A stretch of DNA of 32,528 nt from JALNZF01 sp049793155 (lineage in GTDB: Bacteria; Nitrospirota; UBA9217). Location: NCBI GenBank assembly GCA_049793155.1, contig JBARBN010000019.1, positions 1 through 32,528 of the forward strand. Reading direction: 5' to 3'. This document shows positions 7,743 to 14,801 of this stretch, piece by piece; within the stretch, counting starts at the first letter, position 1, and each line of letters opens with the position of its first letter. Position numbers and translations under genes: made by a program. The notes beneath the pieces were generated by a model. It was not told the origin of the DNA. It did not search any database and worked only from the letters and a program-made list of their open reading frames with translations.

Positions 7743-8459
7743 CTACCTGCTCACCACAATATCCACCGTCGCATCCATGGCAACGGGCGACCCTGCCGCC
7801 GGCTTTTGGTGGATGACGATCCGGTCCGGTCCGGTTTCCCTGTCACCGGGCGATCTCGTGGTTACCCTGCATTGCAGGCCGATCCGGTCGATGATCTTGA
7901 GGGCCTCTTCCGCTTTTTTCCCCGTCAGAACCGGCATGACGTACTCCGGCGCTTTACTGCCCGTACTGATGAGCATGCTGATGCTGCCCCCTTTTTCAAG
8001 CGGGCTCCCGGCCTCCGGTTCCTGCGCGATTACGATGTCGCGCTCCACCCGGTCCGAGGACACTCTTGACACCGTACCCGGGGAAAAACCCGCCTGCCGT
8101 ATCATCATGTCGGCCTTGCGAAAGTTCTCCCCCACCAGTTTTAAGGTCTGGGAGTCACTTGGCCCCAGGCTTACGACAACGTGCACCTGACGGCCCTTCT
8201 TTATTCCGCCCCCCGGTGCCGGCGATTGCGAAATTACGGCGTCCCTCGGCAGGGTCGGGTGAGCTTCCCGACGGTCCACCTTGAGCTGCAACCCCTGCTG
8301 GGCAACGGTCTCGATCACGTTCACGATGTCCTGTCCCGTAAGATCAGGCACGCGCACTTCTTCCTGTCGAAGAAGCAATGCGACAACGGCGAATGCGCTC
8401 ACGATTCCCACGCCGATGAGCGCAATGAACAAACCCAGACCTTTTAGAAACCGTATCAT
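7743..8459 (-). CDS. Membrane-anchored protein with three PASTA domains
   Basis: A 238-residue protein with one N-terminal membrane segment (about 7-30, GLGLFIALIGVGIVSAFAVVALLL) and three PASTA repeats at about 35-98, 104-168 and 171-238. The first and third begin with VPDLTGQ and MPVLTGK and end in VVVSLG and VDIVVSR; all have the typical PxxG signature (SPAPGGGI, EPEAGSPL, KPAAGSPV). PASTA domains elsewhere bind peptidoglycan fragments or muropeptides when attached to Ser/Thr kinases or penicillin-binding proteins. Here neither a kinase nor a transpeptidase domain is attached or adjacent, so it is a stand-alone PASTA protein expected in the periplasm. No Shine-Dalgarno sequence precedes the ATG; a TAAAAT -10 lies 12 bases upstream. 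Confidence 0.9.
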   Translation of the reverse strand: MIRFLKGLGLFIALIGVGIVSAFAVVALLLRQEEVRVPDLTGQDIVNVIETVAQQGLQLKVDRREAHPTLPRDAVISQSPAPGGGIKKGRQVHVVVSLGPSDSQTLKLVGENFRKADMMIRQAGFSPGTVSRVSSDRVERDIVIAQEPEAGSPLEKGGSISMLISTGSKAPEYVMPVLTGKKAEEALKIIDRIGLQCRVTTRSPGDRETGPDRIVIHQKPAAGSPVAMDATVDIVVSR

Positions 8460-8471
8460 GTTAGAATCTGC

Positions 8472-8499
8472 ATTTTACCATAGTAAATTTACAATGCAA
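8472..8499 (-). promoter_or_regulatory. Candidate promoter of the PASTA gene, nearly leaderless
   Basis: TTGCAT (8499-8494), a 16-base spacer and TAAAAT (8477-8472) on the minus strand, then 12 bases to the ATG. The predicted leader is about 5-6 bases and contains no ribosome binding site. This would make the PASTA-rpe part separable from rsmB upstream. Confidence 0.4.
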
Positions 8500-8530
8500 G
8501 AACTTCTGGCGCCAGATACGATAACTGACT

Positions 8531-8573
8531 CCCTGTTCCCTGCACCCTGGCCCCATGACCCATGCCCCTTGAC
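8531..8573. repeat. Direct quasi-repeat tract of CCCTG/CCCATG words
   Basis: A tract of closely spaced variants of one word (CCCTG three times, then CCCATG twice, then CCCCTTGACC) starts directly after the rsmB stop codon on the minus strand. I see no complementary arm, so it looks like one half of the inverted elements found in other gaps of the window. Confidence 0.55.
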
Positions 8574-9929
8574 CTATGTTTTCTTCACCATCCTCACACC
8601 GAAGAACCCGTCCATCTCCGGCGCCTGCGGGAACGTCCTGAAGAAGCCCCCTGTATCCACAAGCTCTGCCGCTGCCTGCGGAAGAAAGGGTCGGGGATCA
8701 TCGATTCTGAAAGAGCTTCCCGGTCCGGTGAGAAACCAGGCTATAGCCTCATCGTTCTCTTCAGGCTCCGTGGTACAGGTGGCATAAACGAGCGCCCCGC
8801 CCGGCTTCAGCAGGGCGGCGCAGTTCTCGAGAATTCGCCTCTGGAGCGTCGTATGCTCGATCACCGTCCGTTCTGTCTTGTTCCACCGGCCGTCGGGATG
8901 CCTGCGCAGCACTCCGAGGCCGGAGCAGGGTGCATCGATCAGGACCCCTTCAAAGACCCCGGCATGATACTTCGATGCATCACCCTGTAATGGGGAGATG
9001 ATCGTGGTCCCGAGCCGCCTGCTGTTCTCGCGGACCTTCGCGAGCCGCGAGGCATCAAGCTCAAGCGCCACGACCGTACCCTGGTTATGCATAAGCTCCG
9101 CCAGGTGCATTGCCTTGCCGCCCGGGGCCGCACAGGCATCCATGATCGTGTCTCCCGGCTGAGGTGCGAGCAGAAAGCTGATAAGTTGGGCCGCCTGGTC
9201 CTGGACCATGAACCAGCCGTCCCGATAGGCCTGAAGGGTGCGCAGCCACTGCGGTGAGGAATGAATGTCGAGACCGACAGGAGAACGGGTCGTCTCCGAT
9301 ACCTGCACACCCTCAGTTTCCAGTGCGGCCCGGAGAGCGGACCGCGTTGTCTTAAGCGTATTCGTCCTGATCGTGAGCCGTGCGGGCCGATTGTTCTCCA
9401 GGAGCAGTGTCTCCACCGTCTCAGCGCCGTACCGCGAGACCCAGCGTTTCACGAGCCAGGCCGGGTGCGAGTAAAGCATCGACAGCCGCGCGACCGGGTC
9501 CCCGGATTCCGGATAGGTGATCGTGCTCCGCTTTCTGTCCAGACCCCTGAGCAATCCGTTCACATACCCGTGCTTGTTGCCATGCTCTTTTGCGAGTTCC
9601 ACGGAGGTGTTCACGGCAGCGCTCACCGGCACGCGGTCAAGGAAAAGCATTTGGTAGGCGCCGAGCCGCAGGATATTCCGGGTCCTGACATCGGTTTTTT
9701 CAACGGGCTGGGCGGAAAATCGATCCAGTGTCCAGTCGAGCAGTGATTTATTCCTGAGCACACCGTACACAAGTTCGAGGAGAAATGCGCTGTCGCGCGC
9801 ATCCAGGCCCTCGCGCGCCTGAGCAAGCAGGGTGTCGACAAATACGCCGTCTTCGGTACGGCAAAGGATCGTGAGCGCCGTCTCCCGCGTGATGTCCTTA
9901 AGCGGCACGGGGTTCACCGGGGCTGCCAA
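8574..9929 (-). CDS. rsmB: 16S rRNA (cytosine-5) methyltransferase RsmB
   Basis: A 451-residue two-domain enzyme that in E. coli methylates C967 of 16S rRNA. Residues about 12-130 form the NusB-like RNA-binding domain (ITRETALTIL, then LVYGVLRNKSLLDWTLD). The methyltransferase domain has the SAM motif DACAAPGGK (264-272), the catalytic pair C335 in DAPCSGLGVLRRHPD and C385 in YATCTTEPEEN. The start is uncertain: the TTG at 9929 lies inside the end of the DUF116 gene (32-base overlap) and has no ribosome binding site; GTG codons at 9917 and 9908 are alternatives and the conserved domain begins only afterwards. Translational coupling to DUF116 is likely. Together with fmt and def it forms a translation-maturation cluster. 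Confidence 0.95.
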   Translation of the reverse strand: MAAPVNPVPLKDITRETALTILCRTEDGVFVDTLLAQAREGLDARDSAFLLELVYGVLRNKSLLDWTLDRFSAQPVEKTDVRTRNILRLGAYQMLFLDRVPVSAAVNTSVELAKEHGNKHGYVNGLLRGLDRKRSTITYPESGDPVARLSMLYSHPAWLVKRWVSRYGAETVETLLLENNRPARLTIRTNTLKTTRSALRAALETEGVQVSETTRSPVGLDIHSSPQWLRTLQAYRDGWFMVQDQAAQLISFLLAPQPGDTIMDACAAPGGKAMHLAELMHNQGTVVALELDASRLAKVRENSRRLGTTIISPLQGDASKYHAGVFEGVLIDAPCSGLGVLRRHPDGRWNKTERTVIEHTTLQRRILENCAALLKPGGALVYATCTTEPEENDEAIAWFLTGPGSSFRIDDPRPFLPQAAAELVDTGGFFRTFPQAPEMDGFFGVRMVKKT

Positions 9930-10671
9930 CGAAGAAATCGAGCGCTTCAGCGACCCTGCTGATATCTACGCTGGTGTTGAAGCAGGGCCCGAAGGGACGG
10001 TCGTTCAGGATCCCGATCACGGGCAGGGGGTACGCGTCCTGGATCCCGCTCGTCAGGTCCCGCTCGCAGGCAACTGCGATGATGGCTTCCGGCTTTGATT
10101 CCGCCACCCTGCGCCGCGCGAGCGTTCCACCCGTGGCCACCGAGAGGTGGACATTGTATTTCCGGGCCAGTTCCACGAGGTCCTTGATCTTGCATTTGCC
10201 GCAGGCCTGGCATCTGGATACATCGCTCGTGACCTTGATCGCGCAGTCGCTGAACTGGAGGCAGTGCGGCATCAGGAGCAGGACCCGCCTGGGCCTGCTC
10301 TCGGCGTAACGGGCGCGGACGAGCAGATTGTTCACTTCCACAAAGGACTGCTGCACCTTCTCCTTGGAAATTCCAAGAAGCTTCCCCAGCACGATCATGA
10401 TGGGGAAAAGCACCTCGATCACGATCCCGCGAAGCCGCGCCGCAAAAAATATCTCTTTGCCCCTGACAAGCGTAAGGATCAACAATACCACGCCGAGGAT
10501 CAAGAAGCCAAGCGCACCGCCCATGCCGTATAACACGATCTTCGGCGCAAGCGGATGGATGTTTCTGAGCCCCACGTAGGGGATCAGATAGATCACCACT
10601 GCTATTGCGGTAATGAATAGAACCGTGAAGACAATGAGGCCGATGAATATTCTTTTTTTGGGTTCGGACAT
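9898..10671 (-). CDS. DUF116 family membrane protein with cysteine clusters
   Basis: A 257-residue protein. Two N-terminal membrane segments (about 9-33 and 44-69) and an amphipathic stretch (about 80-100) precede a soluble domain holding seven cysteines: C137, C143, C154, C157, C160, C202 and C230, in PHCLQFSDC, CQACGKC, ACERD and PCFN. The arrangement matches DUF116 (COG1852), whose function is unknown; the cysteine spacing is compatible with iron-sulfur or zinc binding, which is an inference. The gene sits between fmt and rsmB, and its stop overlaps the likely rsmB start, suggesting co-translation. The ATG at 10671 has no strong ribosome binding site. The neighbour set (def, fmt, rsmB) hints at a link to translation but does not prove it. 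Confidence 0.85.
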   Translation of the reverse strand: MSEPKKRIFIGLIVFTVLFITAIAVVIYLIPYVGLRNIHPLAPKIVLYGMGGALGFLILGVVLLILTLVRGKEIFFAARLRGIVIEVLFPIMIVLGKLLGISKEKVQQSFVEVNNLLVRARYAESRPRRVLLLMPHCLQFSDCAIKVTSDVSRCQACGKCKIKDLVELARKYNVHLSVATGGTLARRRVAESKPEAIIAVACERDLTSGIQDAYPLPVIGILNDRPFGPCFNTSVDISRVAEALDFFVGSPGEPRAA

Positions 10672-10697
10672 GGTTTTAGAGAGTCAATGCAAAAGTC

Positions 10698-10766
10698 AAA
10701 GTGCAAAATGCAAATTTAAAATTGAGGGATCAGCCGACTGGATTATTCCAATGCAATTTACACTTT
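10698..10766. repeat. Inverted quasi-repeat, AAAGTGCAAA word family
   Basis: The left arm AAAGTGCAAAATGCA (10698-10712) matches the complement of the right arm (10752-10766) at 13 of 15 positions, with further TTGCA-like copies outward to 10688. It starts within a few bases of the fmt stop codon and runs toward the DUF116 start. Confidence 0.7.
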
Positions 10767-10769
10767 GCA

Positions 10770-11699
10770 TTATACCTTGGTAAACTTCTTTCCCGCGAGC
10801 CCCCGGTGTCCCCGCATGAACTCACCCGCGGTCATGGGTTTTTTCCCTTCGGGTTGAATGCTCAGTATGCGGAGCAGGCCGCTGCCGGTTCCGGCCACAA
10901 GGGTGTTTTTATCCCTTTCATACAACAATCCCGGCACGCCGGTCCCGTCAAGGACCCCGGTTGCGATGATCTTGACCATCGTCTTGTCCAAAAAGGAGTA
11001 TGCGCCAGGCCAGGGAGAAAGTCCCCGTACTCGGTTGTGGATCTCCCGGGCGGAAAGGTCCCAGTTGATGAGACCGTCTCCTTTTTTAAGGAGAGGCGCC
11101 ATGGTGGCTTTCGTTTCGTCCTGGGCAACCGGAGCAAGTTTTCCTGACGCGAGAAGCGGCAATGCAGAGATGATGAGTTTTGCGCCGAGTGCTGCAAGCT
11201 GTTCCTTCAGCGCCCCCGACGTGTCTTCCGGGCCGATGGGTCTGCTCTCCTGAGTCAGGATCGCGCCCGTGTCCATGCCCTCGTCCATCAGCATGATGGT
11301 AATCCCGGTCTGCTGCTCGCCGCGGATGACCGCCCAGTTGATGGGCGCGGCGCCCCGGTACGCGGGCAGAAGCGAAGCATGTATATTGATGCAGCCGAAT
11401 TTCGGGAGCGCCAGGATGTCTTTCGGGAGTATCTGCCCGTACGCTGCCACTACGATCGCCTCGGGGTCCATCTTCCGGAGAACTCCGATGAACTCCGGGT
11501 CCCTCACGCGCTTGGGTTGAAACACCGCGAGCCTCAGTTCCTCGGCCGCAAGCTTGACCGGCGGCGGGGAAAGGGTCCGGCCGCGGCCGGCCGGCTTGTC
11601 GGTACGCGTGACCACACCAGTAATATCGTGTCCTGCTGCGACCAGGGCGCGGAGCGGATCAACGGCGAATTGCGGCGTTCCCATGTAGACGAGTCTCAT
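10770..11699 (-). CDS. fmt: Methionyl-tRNA formyltransferase
   Basis: A 309-residue enzyme that transfers a formyl group from 10-formyl-tetrahydrofolate to the amino group of initiator Met-tRNA. The N-terminal catalytic domain begins with MRLVYMGTPQFAV; the active-site triad is N105, H107 (NIHASLLPAYRGAAPINW) and D143 (MDEGMDTG). The C-terminal domain (about 205-309) has the family motif DGLINWDLSAREIHNRVRGL at the junction. I take the ATG at 11699 with GGAG six bases upstream; 17 more codons are open upstream but run through the repeat-like spacer and do not match the family. It lies directly downstream of def, its usual partner: one adds the formyl group, the other removes it. Confidence 0.97.
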   Translation of the reverse strand: MRLVYMGTPQFAVDPLRALVAAGHDITGVVTRTDKPAGRGRTLSPPPVKLAAEELRLAVFQPKRVRDPEFIGVLRKMDPEAIVVAAYGQILPKDILALPKFGCINIHASLLPAYRGAAPINWAVIRGEQQTGITIMLMDEGMDTGAILTQESRPIGPEDTSGALKEQLAALGAKLIISALPLLASGKLAPVAQDETKATMAPLLKKGDGLINWDLSAREIHNRVRGLSPWPGAYSFLDKTMVKIIATGVLDGTGVPGLLYERDKNTLVAGTGSGLLRILSIQPEGKKPMTAGEFMRGHRGLAGKKFTKV

Positions 11700-11721
11700 A
11701 ACAAACTCCAGGTCCCAGGCA

Positions 11722-11818
11722 CCGAATGACAAATAATAACCAAGCACCAAATGCCAAACGTTTGATTATGGTAATTTGGTTATTGGTATTTATTTGGAAC
11801 TTGGGATTTGTAATTCGG
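11722..11818. repeat. Inverted quasi-repeat, ACCAAAT/ACCAATA word family
   Basis: Outer arms CCGAATGACAAAT (11722-11734) and its complement (11806-11818) match at 12 of 13 positions. Inside, the left half repeats ACCAA-type words and the right half their complements (TTGGT, TTGGTAT, TTGGAAC). It lies between the def stop (about 14 bases away) and the fmt ribosome binding site. Confidence 0.75.
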
Positions 11819-11832
11819 AGCTTGCGAAAGAG

Positions 11833-12348
11833 CTACTTCTCCATCAAAGTCTTCTTGAGCCTTCGCTTGAAAAGACTCTTCTTAAGCGAACTTAATCTGT
11901 CCACGAACAAGAGACCGTTCAGATGGTCGATCTCGTGCTGAAGGGCCTTGGCCATGAGGCCTTCGGCCTCGAGCTCGAACTGCTTGCCCGTTCTGTCCTG
12001 CGCCCGGACCTTGACCCGTGCTGCGCGCTTGACCTTTTCCGCATAGTCGGGAATGCTGAGGCAGCCTTCTTCTTCAATGACCGACCCCTCCAGAGAGAGT
12101 ATCTCGGGATTGATGATGATGAGAAGCGGGTGACGTTGTTCTTCGTCTTCCCGCGAGCTCAAGTCGATCACTGCCAGCTGGAGCGGCACTCCCACCTGGT
12201 TGGCCGCCAGCCCGACGCCGGGAGCCGCGCGCATGGTCTCCACCATATCCTCGATAAGGCGGTCGAGGGTACTGTCGATGCGCTCTACGCGGGAAGTTTT
12301 ATTCCGGAGCACGGGGTCCGGATAAGTGCGAATTTCACGAAGTGCCAT
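11833..12348 (-). CDS. def: Peptide deformylase
   Basis: A 171-residue metalloenzyme that removes the N-formyl group from nascent proteins. All three family motifs are present: GVGLAANQVG (about 44-53), EEGCLSIP (metal ligand C96) and QHEIDHLNG (ligands H138 and H142, catalytic E139). The basic C-terminal tail (KKSLFKRRLKKTLMEK) could help contact the ribosome, an inference. Two ATGs are possible, at 12354 and 12348. The second fits the usual N-terminus (MALREIRTYPDPVLR) and lies five bases after a TATAAA, so I prefer it; neither has a Shine-Dalgarno sequence. It heads the def-fmt-DUF116-rsmB cluster. Confidence 0.96.
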   Translation of the reverse strand: MALREIRTYPDPVLRNKTSRVERIDSTLDRLIEDMVETMRAAPGVGLAANQVGVPLQLAVIDLSSREDEEQRHPLLIIINPEILSLEGSVIEEEGCLSIPDYAEKVKRAARVKVRAQDRTGKQFELEAEGLMAKALQHEIDHLNGLLFVDRLSSLKKSLFKRRLKKTLMEK

Positions 12349-12353
12349 GATCA

Positions 12354-12382
12354 TTTATATGTAACATGATTTGTTTTATAAA
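12354..12382 (-). promoter_or_regulatory. Candidate promoter of def, leaderless geometry
   Basis: On the minus strand TTTATA (12382-12377), a 17-base spacer and TATAAA (12359-12354), then five bases to the ATG at 12348. This would place the transcription start at or next to the start codon. The other ATG (12354) would overlap the -10 element, which supports the shorter start. Confidence 0.45.
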
Positions 12383-12533
12383 TCAAGGCATAAGATGACC
12401 ACGCCGGCCATGTCCAGGATAATCTTGCATGTTTAATGCGTGTAATGCAATAAAATCACCGCTGTCTTTGAATAAGCGGGCAAAAAAGTTACAGAAATCG
12501 GTCACTCCACCCTGCCTCTCCCGGGGTTTTGCC

Positions 12534-12562
12534 TTGCAATAACAGCATCCCCATGATATAAC
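12534..12562 (+). promoter_or_regulatory. Candidate promoter of the 12569 membrane protein gene, leaderless geometry
   Basis: TTGCAA (12534-12539), a 17-base spacer and TATAAC (12557-12562), followed by exactly six bases before the ATG at 12569. No ribosome binding site is present. Spacing is identical to that of the radical SAM promoter at 1433-1461. Confidence 0.55.
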
Positions 12563-12568
12563 CCGTGC

Positions 12569-13183
12569 ATGTCCAAAGAACAAACTCTTGAAGACCAGAT
12601 AGCCATGGCGGGCCTCGCCTACGGCCGGCGTCATGATATCTCCTACCGGACAGGCCTTGTGATGCAGGTCCTGGGCGCGGCGATTCTCGCGGTGCTCTAT
12701 CCCCTGGAAAATCCGTTCTACACGGCAGGGATCATGGTGTTTGAAGCGGGCGTGTTCCTGTCTGCCATCTATTTGCTCGTCTGGATGCGGCCGGTCAAAA
12801 TCTTTATTCTCGTCACCGTCATCGTCGGGCTGGCGCTTCAGGTGGCCGGGGCTTTCAGTGCGCCGGAGCACTACGCCGGGTCGGTCATAATCGTCGGGAT
12901 CGGCTTTGTCTGTATCGGAGCTGCTGGAATGGTCGGCAAAGAGGCTTATTGTTTCGGCTACCGGGAAGGCTGGTTGCTCGCCCTGATCGGATTCCCCATC
13001 ATGGTTTTGGCGAACCTGATGGGCAGGGAAAACATTATCTTCAACTCCCTGGGGTTTTCGGTTCTGTTTCTTCTCTTGCTCTCCCTCGCCGGCAAGAAAC
13101 TGAAGCAGCGGCTGCTGTCTCCGTGCACCGCGAATGTCTGTGGGGTGCCGAAAAAGGAACAGGCATCAGACCGTCAAGTCTGA
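12569..13183 (+). CDS. Multi-spanning membrane protein, possibly DUF2301 family
   Basis: A 204-residue protein with a short soluble N-terminus (about 1-27) and about six hydrophobic segments: roughly 28-46, 51-70, 74-94, 101-120, 134-150 and 156-174, then a basic tail. Conserved-looking motifs are YRTGLVMQVLGAAILAVLYPL and EAYCFGYREGWLLALIGFPIM, which remind me of the uncharacterised DUF2301 integral membrane family; I hold that only loosely. Function unknown. It is divergent from def, sharing a 220-base promoter region, and convergent with the HD-GYP regulator, whose stop lies 13 bases beyond its own. The start has no Shine-Dalgarno sequence but a TATAAC six bases upstream. Two cysteines near the C-terminus (SPCTANVC) are of unknown meaning. 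Confidence 0.85.
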   Translation: MSKEQTLEDQIAMAGLAYGRRHDISYRTGLVMQVLGAAILAVLYPLENPFYTAGIMVFEAGVFLSAIYLLVWMRPVKIFILVTVIVGLALQVAGAFSAPEHYAGSVIIVGIGFVCIGAAGMVGKEAYCFGYREGWLLALIGFPIMVLANLMGRENIIFNSLGFSVLFLLLLSLAGKKLKQRLLSPCTANVCGVPKKEQASDRQV

Positions 13184-13186
13184 CGG
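13171..13186. other. Short perfect hairpin at the convergent gene ends
   Basis: CCGTCA, a four-base loop AGTC, and TGACGG form a perfect stem that contains the stop codon of the plus-strand membrane protein gene and lies 11 bases past the stop of the HD-GYP gene. There is no T-run on either strand, so it is at best an atypical bidirectional terminator. Confidence 0.35.
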
Positions 13187-13196
13187 CCCCATGAAA

Positions 13197-14741
13197 TCAA
13201 ATGCCGTCCTGCCGGTATGGAGTTTCTTTACCGTGGTTGCCTGTATTGTCCGTTCCAGCCGCATACTGGTGATAGGAATGCATCCCCAGCTTAAGCAGCC
13301 CCTTCTCGATAAGCCTTCTTGCGGATTCTGCCACGCGCGGATCAAACTGACGCCCCGCTTCACGCTCTAATTCGAGCAAGACATCCTGGATCGATATCCT
13401 GCCGCGGTAGGGCCGCTCGGAGATCATGGCATCGATCGTATCCGCAACATTAAGTATCCGCGCCGCGAGTGTGATCTCGTCCCCCGCAAGGCCCCGGGGG
13501 TAGCCCTTCCCGTCGAAGCGTTCATGGTGCTGAAAGATGGCATCGATGATGGTTGATGAAAATCCGATCGGTTCCAGGATCCTGATTCCGTGCGCCGGGT
13601 GGTCCTTCATGATGTCGAACTCTTCCCGGCTCAGGCTCGCCGGTTTGCTAATGATCATTTCGCTGATCCCGATCTTGCCCATGTCATGGAGGATGGCTGC
13701 AATGTGGATCTCTTCGAGCTGGGGAGGTTTCATCCCCATGTCCCGCGCGAATGCCACTGCGTATTTTGCCACATTGGTGGAGTGCCACCGGGTGTAAGGG
13801 TCCTTTGCCTCCACTGCGGCCACGAGCGCCTGGATCGTGCGGAAATAGTTCTCGCGCAGATTCTCATAAAGCGCTGCGTTCTCCAGGGCAGTTGCCACCT
13901 GGGTGGACAGGATCAATGCGATCTGAAGGTCGCTGGTGGAAAACGGCAAGCCCGAGAATTTGCTCACATTGAGAACGCCGAACACCTTGTTCTTTCCGAT
14001 AAGGGGAACCGACATGGAAGAGGCCGGCATGTTCTCTAAATTAATGGTTGCCATCACTTCCGGGTCGGGATGTTTCCCTGCCGATATGATCAGCGGTTCC
14101 CGGCGCTTCAGCACCAGCCCGGAGACGCCTTCTCCCTCCTTACGGCGGGCCTTCAACGCTACTTCCGGGGAAAGACCGTGGGAAGCGCGGATCAAGAGCG
14201 TTTCGCTGGCATCATCCATCAGCATCAACGAGACCCGGTCCGCCGAGAATTCCTGTACGAGCACCTTGGTGATGATTTCGAACAGGTGGGCGAGGTCGAT
14301 CTCAGTCACGAGCAGTTTGCTGATCTCGAACAGCGGGATTAGCGCCTTGAGCCTGATGTTCTCCTTTTTAAGCCTGCTGCTGTTGATCGCCCGATCCACT
14401 GCCCCCAGCAATTCCTCCTGGGTGAAGGGTTTGAGAACAAATCCATCCACACCCCGGGTGAGGGACTCGATCGCCGTGTCGAGCGTGCCATGCCCGGTGA
14501 TAAAAATAGTCACCACTTCCTGTTTCCGCGCCTTTACCCTTTCAAAAAGTTCAAGGCCGTCAATTTCCGGCATCCTGATGTCCGTGATCAGCAGATCTAT
14601 GGCCGAGCGGTCAAGTTCCTGCAGCGCCGTGGTGCCGTTCGAGGCAGTAGTCACCTGGTACCCTTCAGCGGATAAAATATGGAAGCACAGGTCTCTGATC
14701 ATCTCCTCATCATCGACAACGAGTATCTTTTCCTTAATCAT
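13197..14741 (-). CDS. Response regulator with receiver, GAF and HD-GYP domains (probable cyclic-di-GMP phosphodiesterase)
   Basis: A 514-residue cytoplasmic protein. The receiver domain (1-120) has acidic residues D10 and D11, phospho-acceptor D54 (LLITDIRMP) and K104. A GAF domain follows at about 140-295. The HD-GYP domain (about 300-475) has the metal-binding HD pair H352-D353 in ILHDMGKIGI, then HPAHG, the HHERFDGKGYP signature with GYP at 413-415, and NVADTIDAM. HD-GYP enzymes hydrolyse the second messenger cyclic di-GMP, and all expected motifs are intact. It lies 60 bases downstream of a sensor kinase gene on the same strand, so the kinase is the likely phosphodonor. Motility, biofilm or surface behaviour are usual outputs of such a pair, but no target is visible here. 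Confidence 0.95.
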   Translation of the reverse strand: MIKEKILVVDDEEMIRDLCFHILSAEGYQVTTASNGTTALQELDRSAIDLLITDIRMPEIDGLELFERVKARKQEVVTIFITGHGTLDTAIESLTRGVDGFVLKPFTQEELLGAVDRAINSSRLKKENIRLKALIPLFEISKLLVTEIDLAHLFEIITKVLVQEFSADRVSLMLMDDASETLLIRASHGLSPEVALKARRKEGEGVSGLVLKRREPLIISAGKHPDPEVMATINLENMPASSMSVPLIGKNKVFGVLNVSKFSGLPFSTSDLQIALILSTQVATALENAALYENLRENYFRTIQALVAAVEAKDPYTRWHSTNVAKYAVAFARDMGMKPPQLEEIHIAAILHDMGKIGISEMIISKPASLSREEFDIMKDHPAHGIRILEPIGFSSTIIDAIFQHHERFDGKGYPRGLAGDEITLAARILNVADTIDAMISERPYRGRISIQDVLLELEREAGRQFDPRVAESARRLIEKGLLKLGMHSYHQYAAGTDNTGNHGKETPYRQDGI

Positions 14742-14801
14742 AATTTTGGCTCACTCTCTAACCGGCGGCAAATCGTCATTTACCATCACCTCATCATACT
14801 C

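Noticed and set aside
11700..11750. N-terminal extension of fmt by 17 codons
   Set aside because: The extension reads through the inverted quasi-repeat spacer and bypasses the GGAG-led ATG at 11699.
12383..12871. Minus-strand frame of 162 codons overlapping the def promoter region and the membrane protein gene
   Set aside because: Charged low-quality translation, no binding site, and it would cover both divergent promoters.
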